Shown here: piece after piece, positions 42,881-55,001 of the stretch
How the letters are laid out: every line of letters starts with the position of its first letter
How positions within the stretch are numbered: the first letter of the stretch is position 1
Source: Undaria pinnatifida
Lineage: Eukaryota > Sar > Phaeophyceae > Laminariales > Alariaceae
Length of the DNA: 64,000 nt
Direction of reading: 5' to 3'
NCBI GenBank assembly: GCA_012845835.1
Contig: JABAKD010000030.1
Location: forward strand, 16,515,210 to 16,579,209
Program-made: the position numbers and the translations under genes
Notes under the pieces: generated by a model
Told to the model about the DNA's origin: nothing
Databases searched by the model: none
Seen by the model: only the letters and a program-made list of their open reading frames with translations

Positions 42881-45800
42881 GATGTCACCAAGAAACAAAA
42901 TGCCATGTCGGGTAGTCCGCGTCGGCAACGATCAAAGTTATGATATCTTCCGAGTGCCCGACGGCGTCGTGGGACGCCCTGAATCGATGCAACAAACTTG
43001 CGATGTAGGAGCTTGGTGGACCTTCGTACATTATTCCCTTGACCGGAGCACTCCCACGTTGCCCACGCCTTTGCGCCCACAAAAATAATTATACAAACTT
43101 GAAACTGGTACCCGATCCCCCCGATATGTTACCACCGCCCCTTTCTCCCTTGACCCTTCCCTCTGCTCCTCCCTTCATCCTCGCTATATCCGACCCATTC
43201 TCCGTCTTGATACCTATTTGACCCCGTAAGCCTGGCATTTACCTGATCCGCTTCTCTTTGCACACATTACCCCCCGCCCTTCAGTAACGCTTCAGCCCCC
43301 TTCCGAAGGTAGTAGGCGTTGTTAACTACCCGTTTTTCCCACACCTACAAATTCGATGCTCTCAGCAGCAGCAAGGACTCCATCGCTAGCTTAGTCCCCA
43401 TCACATATTTCTCGACCCCCAAGCTTGACCCCCACCGCGACCACCCGTCACTTTCTGCACCTCTCCGTACCACCTATGATGTTCCCCGCAACCCAACACC
43501 GCTGGCAAGTATTGTCCAGCTTTGTTGGCTGCGCCCGCCATCAACTTCGCCGTCACTCTCATCACCATCACTTCCACCGTCAGCTCCAGGATCTTCATCG
43601 ATCTACTGTGTACTATCGCTTTTGGTTTCAGGTCACCCTTGGTTGGATAATCGACTGATCTTTTGGCCCTTTGGTTGACTAGGGAATACCTCAACGTTTG
43701 AAACCGTCGAGGGCACCGTTTCGAATCTCACTTCGATCGAATGGTTATTTGATGAAAAGCTCATCTTCACTTGCCCTGGACCTCCCGTTTCTGCACCCCT
43801 TCAGCACACACAAGTCTTCCCGCACAACCCCCCCCATACTTGCGTTCAGCACCTCGTTTGTGTTCTTGGTGCTTGTCTGACGTCCGCAACAATGTGCACC
43901 TTGAAATCCAGTACACAGTACTTTTCACCGTTTTCCCCCTCGCAGTTTGCCTCCCCCCTCCCCTGAACGTTCCTAAAACGGGCGTCTCTTTCCCCCGAGG
44001 GTTTAGCTGACAACATCGAAGAAAAGTACCGGTTAATTTTTAGAACTATCGAGCTAACTAGCTTCCGGCACGACGGGCCACACAAGCCGGATTGTGAAGC
44101 TCCCCTCCTTTTCACCAATAATAACTTCCGTGCGATTGCCGCTCTTCCCCGCTCAAAAATCCTCCAAGCTCTTCCGATCGCGCACCGTTCGCGTTGGAGA
44201 CTAAATTGTTACCTCTGTGTCTGGTATAACCCTTCCAGAAAAGGTTGCGGTTTAGAGGATAGCCCCATTTCCACTCCTCAACCGTGAGTCGCTCTGGGCC
44301 TCGCTCAAAACCGGAATTGAACATATCTCTTGGCGCACCGTCACAACCACAATGTCAGGATGGCGATGCACATCGCGAAACCGAAAAGTATATCGTGTAG
44401 ACGCCCAAAAAACGACCCCCCCTACGGTACACCCCTTTGGGGTTTGCGTTGGTTGGCAATGACGCCGTAAAGCTCGCCTCTCACTACGTCAGCTAGGCCA
44501 CCAGGGTACCGTTTTTTTCCTCGCGTTTTTATGTTTTGGCGGTAGCCGAGATTGAAGTCGTGTTAAATATGATTATGTGGAATGGAGAGCGTCAACTCCG
44601 CACAAGGGGGGATTATAACATGTACAGTAGTGTGTATATGATATGCCACCCACTAGGCAGTACAAATAGTATCCCCATTGCCGTCTCTGGCATTGACTTC
44701 AGTAGAAAAAAAAGATGTTCGAAGCTGTCATCCATATGTAAGAAAGTACGCACAGAGTGCGGAAGCCCGCTTTACAAGTAATTCTTGTTAAGATGCAGCT
44801 CACCCCTCATGCGACTCTCCAAACACCTCGCAGCGCTACGGGTAGGCTATATGACAACGGCTGTGCATGAAATGAATACACGCCCACACGGTACACCCCT
44901 GCGCTACATCCCAACGGTACACCCGGACGGTGGCCTTGGTCTTCAACACTCGCCGTTGCGTCGCTGACTCCGTCACCCTTTCGGTTTGAGTGCAGATGCT
45001 CTCCACCCTCGGTCTTCGATACATGGCAACCTTCCGGTATTTGCTCGACGTTCTGTCCTGACCACCGTGCTGCATATACTTGCACCGTCGACCCCTCCCC
45101 CCCTCCAACCCCGCCTAGCCCAGCTCGGGCCATGTTTGTTGTTGTGTTGTGCTGTGCGCGTGGCATCACGCTTGCTGCTTGCTGCATGCTGCCCCCCCCC
45201 CCCGCTCCACTACGACCGATTTCCCCCGGCGATGGCTCCAGCGCACCCTCTCCATTCCACGTCCTTCCGCTTGTTTTTCCATGTGGAATACCCCCCACCC
45301 CACTGGGATTCCTCCCCCCCCGGGGTTGACTTTGCGGACTCCCAGGGCCCATACCACTAGTTCGCCTTGGCGTGCTCTCTGTTCGCGCCTCCGTCGCCAC
45401 TTTCTATTCTTCCCTCATTTTCCTGGCCCATTCGCTCTCGATATGCGCGTGTGTTGCTTCCACTCTACGTACTTCACGCTCCCTTTCGGGTCCCGTGCCC
45501 ATCATGAAGCTCCTCGCTACCCCTTGGCTCTCTCCTCTTTTCTTGTCCGACCTTTCTGCGGTGGACTACTGAGATGAATATCTGGCCTACCCCCTTGCCC
45601 TCCCTCCGTTTTCCATGCCATACATGCCCCCTATGTCGTCACCTCTATGTTTGCCTCAACCACACCCTACAAGTTGAACCAGGTTCTTGCCCCAGTTCCA
45701 CCGTTGTTGGTAATGCAAGATCACCTGCCAGCCTACATAGCCACGTGACCGCGTAGGCTAGTGCGTAGTGCAACATAACTAACCAAAGGATGCGCTGTGA

Positions 45801-47600
45801 GCTCCAATCTTGCAGGTCTCGTGTAGTTCATTATAACCAAAAGCCTTCTCGTGATCCAATCGCGAGCCTGTTGTCTTCTCCCTTCTACTGCAGTGGGTAT
45901 CCTGGAGGTTTTAGCGAGGGGTTGTGAGCGCAAGAGGCATGTAACACAGCTGCTGAGTTGAGCAATATACTCCACAGGAGGCATGCGCGGTTAGTCGGGG
46001 TGAGCCGACGAGTTCATGAGTTTCAGCTCAGGAGATACATGTTATTCTACGTGAAATATGGTGTTTCCTGGGCCAAAGGTGGAAGAAAGGACCAAGGGAA
46101 ATACATTCCAGGTATGATATGGATACTTTGAGTATGAGTTTGCGAAGTGGGCGTAGGTTTTACCGTAGATCAACATCAAAGGCCGCATCCATCACACGGG
46201 CGATTGTAGTGATTGACCCACGACAACAACAGTCCTCTACGGTTGCTCATGGAGGTTGACATTCTCCCGTGGCAAGTTACCGATGAGCACTCCATGCTAT
46301 TGCCAACTTCCCGGACCAAGACTGTTCTTGTAGCGTGCTTGTACCGAACAGGAACTACCGCAAAGTTAGTTGTACTGAACACTGCCTACCAGACTGCCCA
46401 GAAGTACTTATTGATCTACTACGTAATGCTGTGCAGCCGTTATGCGTGCACACTTTGTGTGATTGTACTCCACGCTACTGAGCACTGACTAGAGAGGCTG
46501 TGTAGTCCGCCCGCGTAGAATTGGTGACTTATTTTATCGACCATCAACTCGGAAGATTATTGACTATCACGAGCAAATTTCCCATGTTTAACAGAGGTCG
46601 CCCCAACCTGCGTTCTCAACAACCTTACCATTGTCATAATCGATTCCCCTCTGACCCGAATCTCACCCCCGCCGAACTTGAATCGCGTCAAGTGCACCTT
46701 CTATGAGACTTTCTCAAGCCTCAGTACCCCTTCCCCGCCTTGTATATACTTGTGTCCCCTTCCTCTGAACGTTAACATACGCCCGAACCCCACCACCCTC
46801 AGCTCGAATTTTTCAGTTGATTTTGGTCAGTCCCCCCCCCCCTCCCACTTCTCCGCACCGCCCATTGCATAGCTTGCACGAACCAACACCAGCCGCGTTG
46901 CTTCTGATATTCGCCATCGTCAACATTACTCCACGCCCCTCCCCTTGCAGTTCATCACTCTGCACCGTGGCTGGCATTTATTCACATACGTCATCTAGCT
47001 TGCACGCACCAAAACCAGCCGCGTTGCTTGTGATATTCGCCATCGTCAACATTACTCCACGTCCCTCCCCTTGCAGTTCATCACTCTGCACCGTGGCTGA
47101 CATTTATTCACATACGTCGTCTAGCTTGCACGCACCAAAACCAGCCGCGTTGCTTGTGATATTCGCCATCGTCAACATTACTCCACGCCCTCCCCTTGCA
47201 GTTCATCACTCTTCACCGTGGATGACATTTATTCACATACGTCATCACCGTGGGCCTCTTCCCTGTATTTCTATCCCTACTAACTCATACCTAACATATA
47301 GAAACATTATACATGGTGTAACCCCTGAGGTTTTCAGCTCTCCAGGACGTGAATCGAAGCACGGTCGGTCGTGTTTTCCTTCTCCCACCGTTTCACCTTG
47401 TCTTACAAAGCCTTCCAAGCAGTCGCTACTTCCAAGCACACACTCGTCTCCCAATATATACCAAAAACCAATGTCTGCCTATAGTTTGATTCGTCTTGAC
47501 CCTCCTCCCCTTTCTGTTGCCACTTGTATGGGGCGACAGTCTCACGAACTGATATATGGAGCTGCTGCGGTCTATCCATTCTTCACGACTTCATGCTCCC
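42880..47600. other. Strongly C/T-rich plus strand; possible decayed minus-strand coding unit
   Basis: The plus strand is visibly rich in C and T, the minus strand in G and A. Several minus frames are open for 65-200 codons (for example 44807-45400, 44112-44324, 43401-43694), but they are low in complexity and do not connect in one frame. The asymmetry continues to the 273-codon ORF at 47.6-48.5 kb. It may be a decayed element or gene transcribed leftwards. Confidence 0.3.
46871..47246. repeat. 126-bp tandem repeat, three copies
   Basis: Copies begin at 46871, 46997 and 47123 with agcttgcacg and differ at only a few sites; the last is slightly shortened. The unit is 42 codons, so a plus-strand frame stays open through it, which explains a long ORF there. 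Confidence 0.85.
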
Positions 47601-47632
47601 CCCAACTCCCGCCTTGGAAGGTCCTCAGCCAG

Positions 47633-48454
47633 CTAAGCCGGATGAAGAGGCCGATTTCTTACCGGCCATTCCGAGCGTAACGCGATGCATGGTTGTGGGC
47701 CTGTATGCCCACGCGCGAGGCATTCCGCACGGTCTAGCATGCAGCGGGCATGTACTTGTTCTCCGTGGGGACACGGAATAACCGCCCATAACAAGTCCAC
47801 CGCCAAATCCCCAGTAGGCTCCTCTAGTGCCCGCCCGCAGTAGGCGCAGGGAGATGCACCCCTGCTTCCCGCGGCATGACGCTTCTCTGCTACACTCCTA
47901 GCAGCGCCTCCTTGTTCAGTTGGTCCCGTGTGTAAAGGGTCGTTCTCCGGCGTCCGGTCCGTTTTCTCTTGTGTCGCTGCCATCGCTGTTGAGAAGGAAC
48001 AAAGAGCATCACCCGCTTCCAACGCGCTTCGGACCCCGAGGGTCCACCTCTTTAGTTGCTCTTCGCATTCGGCGTCGAGGCCTACTAGATATTGTTGGAC
48101 GTGAGGTGCGATGTAGAGTCTTTGACTTTGAAGTCGGAGTAGGATATCCTGCGGTTGGATGGCGTACGCAGCGAACATCGTACGGTATCGGCCTGCCGCC
48201 ATTTCCCATTCCCTCGGTCGGGGAAAATCGAGGTATGCCCCTTGAGGCAGGTCCAACGCATCGCAAAATAGGGAGCATAGCAAGAACGAGGAGGTTGAGC
48301 TCCTTCCGTGTGCATGTAACATGAGCTCGAACGTACCGTAAATGCCAGTCGTCACATAGCTGGCTGACTCCAGTCCGGAGGTGTGCCGCTGAACGCGGGT
48401 GGCGAACTGCAGGGCACCTCTCACCGCCCCACACCTTCCCTCATGGCCGTCCAT
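47633..48454 (-). CDS. ORF of 273 codons with C-terminal Cys/His cluster, unknown
   Basis: ATG start, uninterrupted to the stop. Residues 1-130 are mixed hydrophobic/aromatic, about 160-200 are Ser/Thr/Glu-rich and probably disordered. Residues 203-256 hold C203-x2-C206, C228-P-H230, H235-x2-C238, C245 and C256, which suggests a zinc-binding fold of RING or related type (C-AYC...CPHGEQVHARC). I do not recognise the family. It is the longest ORF without simple repeats in the window. It may be a single-exon gene, the terminal exon of a gene, or part of a mobile element whose other parts decayed in the purine-rich minus strand to the left (42.9-47.5 kb). Confidence 0.45.
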   Translation of the reverse strand: MDGHEGRCGAVRGALQFATRVQRHTSGLESASYVTTGIYGTFELMLHAHGRSSTSSFLLCSLFCDALDLPQGAYLDFPRPREWEMAAGRYRTMFAAYAIQPQDILLRLQSQRLYIAPHVQQYLVGLDAECEEQLKRWTLGVRSALEAGDALCSFSTAMAATQEKTDRTPENDPLHTGPTEQGGAARSVAEKRHAAGSRGASPCAYCGRALEEPTGDLAVDLLWAVIPCPHGEQVHARCMLDRAECLARGHTGPQPCIALRSEWPVRNRPLHPA

Positions 48455-49924
48455 GGGTACCCCTTTAGCCAGCTCCGCGACACGGCTCCTGCGTGCAGCT
48501 TTAGTGTGCTTCAGCAGCCTCCTCGCTTTTGTCCTCCTTTTCCTTCCACCCTGGGCCTCTCCCGCGCCACGCCACCATTCGCATCGATGATCAATTGAAA
48601 TGAAGCTACTGACACTCTAGAAGATCTCGCCCGAAATCACGACCAGGACGGATTGCTTACGCCGTGTGATGTAGCTCTCCTGCCGGCACAAAACTCTCCT
48701 GCACTATTGTTACTCGGTCTACCTAGGGCGTCACAGATCTAGACTTCGTTATTTCATGCTCCACGTCTACACGCTTCCCACCGTAACTGCCAGCTGTATT
48801 TGGGTGCCACGTCCAACGACAATCTCGTCCGTTTAATCAATTTACCCATTGGCAGACTACAGTAGTAAAGACAGCGACTGTGAAAAGGGCAGTTATTTTT
48901 CGATTTGGCAGAAAAAGCAAGTACCCACAATATTTTTGCCTTGTGTCTTGATATACTGTAGTACCAACTCAAGTGGAGAGCCGGAAAAGGGGTAGGTTTG
49001 TCGGTAAAACGCACGAAGGCGAATAAACAGACAACGCGATGTTTATTGTGTTTGATATAGAGAATAATGCATGTCTGTGTCGGGAGTCGGGGTTGTAGGG
49101 GGTTGTAGAAATATGTAAACGAGCCCCCCAGGACCAGTCTGGGGGTGCAGCTCGTCGCGTACAGGTTAGCAAGGGCACGTCGAGCGCAAGCGAGTCGGGG
49201 CTCTTGCTGATAACGTGGGCGGACATGAGGTACTCCCTAAATTGGCCAGCCAAGCCAGGAAGTTGAGTATTTTCTTTTTGCCAAGCCAGGCCTTTGAGTC
49301 TGCATGTGAGCACGCGATCAACCCTAAGGCGGAGAGGATCCCGAAAGAGCTGCACCTCAACTTGCTGGATTATACCCCCGCGGTCCGGAGATCGAGCGAC
49401 GGGGTCATGTAGCTGCCCCAACGAAGCGGTGCGTGTGGTGTTTGTTGGTGGGCGCGGGTACAGACTGCGGAGGCTGCAAGGATTTTGAACAATGGTAAAA
49501 TTGTTGGCTTGGGGTCCTCCCCAGAAGCAATGTATAGCGAGACGGTCAGTCAAGGGGAAATGCCCAGCGGTCAAGGATGTTAAAACGATCGACCTAGTCA
49601 AAACATAGTTTTTGGCGTCACTCAAGGTGAATCATTGGAAGTTGCCGTCGGGCAAGGGGTCACCGTACCGTCTTCGGACATGTTACGGGCGGTGTGTCGA
49701 CTTCTACCCCTCTACCTTTCAGATGTGGGGCTCAGGGTGCGGTGTGTAGCATGCTGCGGTAAATATGTCGGTGCCAGGATTGTTGGTGGACGACCTCGCT
49801 AGGCGGGGATCGAGCTCTAACACATATTTTAAACGCCGGTACTCGGTGACGCGTACCCTACCGTTGCGATATATAGTGCCTATACCGTACTACGGGAATG
49901 CCCGTTAAGGTAGCGCCAATGAGA

Positions 49925-50225
49925 CACCTCGTGCTGCGGTAGAGGAGGTAGAGGTGCACCATTGCTGTTTTGAGGCTCCTAACCTTTTGAGGAGCTGCAT
50001 TCCTCACTTCCTCCCTATTAATAGTGCACCCAAAAAATCAATTTGGCAAGCCTGAAAAGTTCATTCCGATGAACGATCCCATGTTTTAATAGGTATTGAA
50101 AAAGAAAAAACCGACGAAAAAGGAATGGAATTCCGACGATTTTGGGCTAAGCAGCATCGTCGTTCAGAAAAATATTTTTACCAAAAAGTGCTACCCCTAA
50201 CGTAGCACGCGTTAGACCGCCTTGA
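49925..50225 (+). mobile_element. CCTAGGTATAC-family element copy
   Basis: Blocks in order: tgcggtagaggtgcaccatt, gaggctcctaacc, gtgcacccaaaaaatcaattt, cgatcccatg, cattccgacgattttgggct, cgttcagaaaaata, aaaaagtgctacccctaacg, tagcacgcgt. Confidence 0.6.
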
Positions 50226-50229
50226 TGGG

Positions 50230-51730
50230 TGTGACCAGTGGGACCGCGACACTAGGAAAGTGCACTTGCTGAACCCGTCCGCCGTTCGAGGGAACCATTC
50301 TTTACATTTTCGCCTCGGGACAGCCTGTTGCCGACAGATCTATCTTTTTTCGTCAACAATACACGGAAACATCTCAAAATTCCGACACGGAAACATCTCA
50401 CCATTCCGGATTACTTATTTTCCTGTCCCCGTTCCTTGTGTCCGGGTAAGTGATCTAAACGGATTGATCCAAAAAACGGCGTGCTGGGGGTGTTTGGCGC
50501 TGTCTGCCGGTACAGGCGGCGACTTGCAAAAAGACACCTTATCATATCGACTTCTCTCATTGGCCCAAACATTCCTCTACCGGGATACGGCCGACCCGGG
50601 CTACCGTAGGGGGGGGGTACCCCCTTTTTTTCACACCAGGCCTTCAGCCACTACAAGAGGTGCGATCGGCCCTGTACCCAACTCAAACGTTTTCTATTAT
50701 GTGTATTGTTACTCAATTTTCGTTCCGAGCGGCGTGTCAAACAATCACGTTTGTGGCTTGTTTTTCAAATGAGTAACACAACAAAGCTTCAGACTTACGA
50801 ATCGGTTGGGTACTCACTCGCGAGAGGGGCCCTGAGTCGCTGAAACGAAACACCCCATAAGTGCTTCCCCTACAGTTGCCCCGGTCGACCATAACCGCCA
50901 GGACACAATGGTTTCTAGCCTCTCGTTGTGTGGCGCAGGATTTACCATTTTATGCTTGCAGAGCACCGGTTGATGTGCCCGTCAATGTTAACCCCGTCAA
51001 CCCTTACAACTGCACAAGACCACACCGTTCCACCCCACGGAGCGACACCACACAACCAATGGAGCGGTACTGGTGGTCAACAGACACAAAGCGGTTGAGT
51101 GACCTGCAGCACGTTGGAGCCCTTTAGCCCCCCCACATGGCTATGGATGTCAACGGACCCATCGTAGCCAATGGCTATGATAGGCGTTGTCCACGAACTC
51201 TTCCCTAGTTTTCTGAGCAGGGGGAGGGCTGTCGACATGTTCTTACCGCTCCTCACAGAACGTGAAATTGCGGCGTTCAGACTATCGATCGCAGGTACGG
51301 GTCGCCTTCCGTTCTCGTTCTAATGGCCTAGAACTTGTGCTTTTCCCGCTGCCACGCACATCGCCCACGCAATAACACTGCTGCCGATCGGTAATGTTTT
51401 TCCTACGAACATTAGCCTTCCGACGTGAATTGGGATGCTATTTCTGGTAGCTCTCCCCTTGAGGCGTTTACAAAACCCGTACAACTGGATAGGGGTCTGG
51501 CGTAAAGGCTTGGGGATGTACACAAAATACGCAGACGTACGTTATTATGTTTCTCATAGAGCGACGGCGAGGGGTAAAGCTGATTGCACGACATCACCCC
51601 GTGGTCCAGATGGCGAAATAATATAAGCGGCCCGTAGCTACATCCCGCGCGCGGGGCGTGATGCCCCCCCAAATATGTCGTCACCAGAATTCCTATCGAC
51701 CATTGAAGTCTCCAACCTATGTTGCGTCTG
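50230..51730. other. No gene recognised
   Basis: ORFs on the plus strand (50260-50772) and minus strand (51412-51684) have no recognisable motif. Confidence 0.35.
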
Positions 51731-51733
51731 CAC

Positions 51734-51816
51734 CTTGTTCCGAGTGCATGAAGATCATCCCGGCTAGGTACGCGACATGAAGAGATATCATATTGTTGGC
51801 CTTATTGTCAATGGCA
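51734..51816 (-). CDS. Tentative further gene 2 exon
   Basis: 83 nt, phase 2 in (as exon j requires), phase 1 out, donor G/GTGCAG. The peptide has NNMISLHVAYLAGMIFM, rung-like but not specific. It lies more than 5 kb from exon j beyond mobile-element copies, so the link is weak. Confidence 0.2.
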
Positions 51817-52234
51817 CTTCTTCTCAATAGTCTGGCGCCAAAACACCAGGGTACCCTTCGACACAGGCTTCGGCATAGGAGTTTGCGTTCGACCAGTGTG
51901 GTTCCGGGCGCATGGGCAGGGGGGGGGGTTGACTTGGTGCATACTGTGGACACAAGCATGACCGATACCCCTCCACGCCGCCATCAACAGCAGCAGCCCA
52001 CGCCCCTGGCGCCGGTGGCGGCGTGTCCTCGCCTCTTGCTCTCTCCTGCTGCAAACCGCTATTCTTCAGACCCGACATGCAAAGTTGTCAACCCCCCGGC
52101 GGCACGCTGCGGATGGCCCGGCCACATCGGTAAGGGCAGCGACGGCGGCGACGGTCGTGAAATGTACAAGTAACCAATATCATTCCGGCCCGGGGAGCGT
52201 CTGCAGTGCCATGTCAACCCGCCAAATGTATTGA

Positions 52235-53260
52235 ACGCGCGTGCTACGGTAGAGGTACACCAATAATGTTGCTTTTTTTCCGAGGCTCTTAACCTGTTGA
52301 GGAGTTCTATAGACTATATAGCACACCCAAAAAGTGATTTAGACAAAAATGTAAGTGCTACCCGAGGAACAAACAATCCCATAGCCTAGCTAGGTATACG
52401 ACAAAAAAATATTGATAAAAACAAGAAAAAAAGTTCGACTCGATGTTGGGTCGCGGAGCCCCGATCGTCTCAGCCAAACCATGCTACCTCTATGGCACCA
52501 CGGACGTCTCAAGAGGGTTTCCACCCTCGATTAATGTGAATAATATCGAACTCTGGCTCTACCCTACGCCCCTCGTGGAGTCGTTCTACGATAGCCCCCC
52601 CAACTTTTCTTTAACGATATCGCCGGTTTTGAAACCAGCTCCCGGCCGTAACCCCTGAAATAAAGGGGCCCCTTGCCACCCCGATGTCATCGTGCGATTG
52701 TCCTTTGCAAACAAGAAAATATATGGAGATGCTTTTTTCATAGCATCTTTCCTCGTGTCGAGTAGCCATGAAACGTTCGTCAAAGAAATCGCCTGTTTTG
52801 GGCGGGGGCTATCGTAGAATCAGTCCGTGGTCCGTGTGGATTCAGTGGTTGCCTTCCATGCGCTGCAACGGAATCCTGGACGCGATCCTCGACGGGGGAA
52901 ACATTCTCCGTCTCATCCATAAGTACTTCGTGCGCAAGAGTCATCCCACGGTAGGGGATGCAGTTGTTGGTTCAACTAATGTTCCTGGCCTTTTCACGCG
53001 TTTTTTTTGTACGTGTTTACGTGTTTTACCGGTTAAGCTCCTCAAGCGTGGAACTATCGTTTAATAGGATCATCTCACCAGTGTACTTCGAAGTATTATT
53101 TTTAGCACTACCGCATAGAACTGTTGGCCGAGTTGCACGAACAAATGTCTTGGAAGTCGTGTTTCGGATGATATGTTGAGCTCCTCATGTTAGGAGCTAA
53201 GAAATGTCTTAGAGTCTGATGCACCCCTACCGTGGGATGACTGAGCTCAGCTGAATATTT
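52235..53260 (+). mobile_element. CCTAGGTATAC-family element, longest copy
   Basis: Begins gcgtgctacggtagaggtac, contains gcacacccaaaaagtgattt and cctagctaggtatacg, then an internal region, and ends with sequence matching 4.99-5.33 kb (catcccacggtagggg; gcacccctaccgtgggatga). The ends are nearly complementary (tgctacggtag versus ctaccgtgg). Confidence 0.55.
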
Positions 53261-53328
53261 CAGGCGAGTGTTACCTTCTCAAATATCCATCTCATGCGTA
53301 CACCGCAGAATGCCCTGTCATCACTGGG

Positions 53329-53697
53329 TCAGACAACGCCGTGAGGACATGGCAGCATACTTCTTGGAAAGATGATTCGAACACGTCCTCTGCCACACCA
53401 TCCATATGTCTTGTCTACCATAAGCTTGGGGTCACTAGATTTGACCAATGAGATTAACGTGCTCAATTTGTTTCCCAGCCCCAATGGCGACTCTACGTCT
53501 GCTGACATCGTCAGCTCCCCCGTGGTTCGCTCTGCATCATAGGCAGTATCGGTCGTGGTTCCCGATGTGGCTACCTCTAAAATCCTCATTAATTCCTTGC
53601 TCTTGGCAAGGAAGTCGATTTCACCTGCACTCTCCTGCTCTGGTTTTGCACTCACCTCATCACCTGACATGGTAGCAAGAGTCTCACGGTCGGCCAT
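53329..53697 (-). CDS. ORF of 122 codons, unknown, acidic N-terminus
   Basis: ATG-initiated, hydrophilic. It begins MADRETLATMSGDEVSAKPE and has a helix-like stretch (DFLAKSKELMRILEVA), then a Thr/Asp-rich part and SPLGLGNKLSTLISLVKSSD. The composition is protein-like, but no family is recognised. It could be the first exon of a gene running left or a remnant of a mobile element. Confidence 0.3.
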   Translation of the reverse strand: MADRETLATMSGDEVSAKPEQESAGEIDFLAKSKELMRILEVATSGTTTDTAYDAERTTGELTMSADVESPLGLGNKLSTLISLVKSSDPKLMVDKTYGWCGRGRVRIIFPRSMLPCPHGVV

Positions 53698-54659
53698 ACT
53701 TTAGCCAGGAGTACCTACGCTAGCGTGTTTATGGCTCTTTCGTGGCGTGGGCAGGACCCATGCAGTTGGACAGAGATGCGGTGCAAAGGACCCGGGGGGT
53801 GCATGTTGGTTGTTATCTCGAGGCGTTGACAGGACTCATTCATGCAATCGAACATATCCGGCCCATCGTCTATCATTTTAAAGCCGTTGTTGGCCGCGCC
53901 GGCAACGGTAGCAAGTTCTGGTCCATAGCGTTTTCATCGTTTAACCCAGGCCGCTCTGCTACGTCGCAGTGTGACTTGTTGTTCTCTCTGCAGCCACAAC
54001 GTCAATTTACATACGCGTGGTCGTGGCTCCAGGTCACAAATGGTATCATGTTGGGCGGCTTGTCGCAGTTGAAGGGAAGATCGTCCACGAGGTTTGGAGT
54101 TTGGACTCCTCATTTTGACAAGACGACAGTGCACAAGACCGGAACGCCCGCGGTGCATAGATCATGGAAGGGATCGACCGATGAGCCACCTGGCGTCCTC
54201 ATGCCTCTGACCAAATCGGGGCGAAAATAATCTCGAAGGTAACACTGATCCAGAATTCCTCATTACCCTAACGGAGATCACAAGTTCACCAACGGAGATT
54301 AATCAATATCCTATGTAACACGACTCATCGAAAGAAGGCGAGTAATGGGGGCCCAGCCACCGTGTCACCTGCGCGGGTAGCGATATCCCGTGCGCTGTGC
54401 CTGGTTGACGGCAACGGCGCGAAGGGGAATTCTCGTCCCGCGCCGGCAGCATTAGTCAGTGGCACATTGACACAAATGGAAGCGCTTGGGGGGTATTGCA
54501 TTCTATTATGAACACTCTGATTTTTTTCGTCGGACATTAGGTTTGCAATAATAGTATACAGGTAATTTTTGCCCATGATATCATTCTTGAATTATCCTGT
54601 CCATCTGAGGTTGAAACGTTCTGAACCTCACCCGTCTAACTCTTGTGCGCGTGTTAGCA

Positions 54660-55001
54660 CTATGCCGAGCCGTTGAGTAGCGATAGAAAGCAGGGTTGAT
54701 GCTGATTCAGATGAACTGCGGCACATATTTGTGGTGACTTGAATAAGAATAGAAATGGTCCTTGATCTTTCTCATCGCGACGACTTTGGACATTATTTGG
54801 ATTCGGCAGCGACTGTCCTGCGAAGGAAGTCAAATCCGATACGAAAATGCTACCGGCAGATCGGCCATCTCTTTGATTTTTCGTTTCGAACTCTGCATAT
54901 TGTCCGACGAAACCTGCCCCTCCTGCGGCCATTCCGATGCGATCAGTCAACGGCTCACCACTGCCTGTCTTGGAGTCTATAGGTATCCCGCGGACCTGCA
55001 T
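54660..55001 (-). CDS. ORF of 113 codons, unknown
   Basis: ATG-initiated. The first 80 residues are Gly/Ser/Asp-rich and hydrophilic (for example GFVGQYAEFETKNQRDGRSA), the last 30 are less convincing. No family is recognised. It lies 1 kb upstream of the 122-codon ORF on the same strand and could belong to the same unit. Confidence 0.2.
   Translation of the reverse strand: MQVRGIPIDSKTGSGEPLTDRIGMAAGGAGFVGQYAEFETKNQRDGRSAGSIFVSDLTSFAGQSLPNPNNVQSRRDEKDQGPFLFLFKSPQICAAVHLNQHQPCFLSLLNGSA

Noticed and set aside
46817-47680. Plus-strand ORF of 287 codons
   Set aside because: It runs through a 126-bp (42-codon) tandem repeat and C/T-rich sequence; no protein-like pattern outside the repeat.
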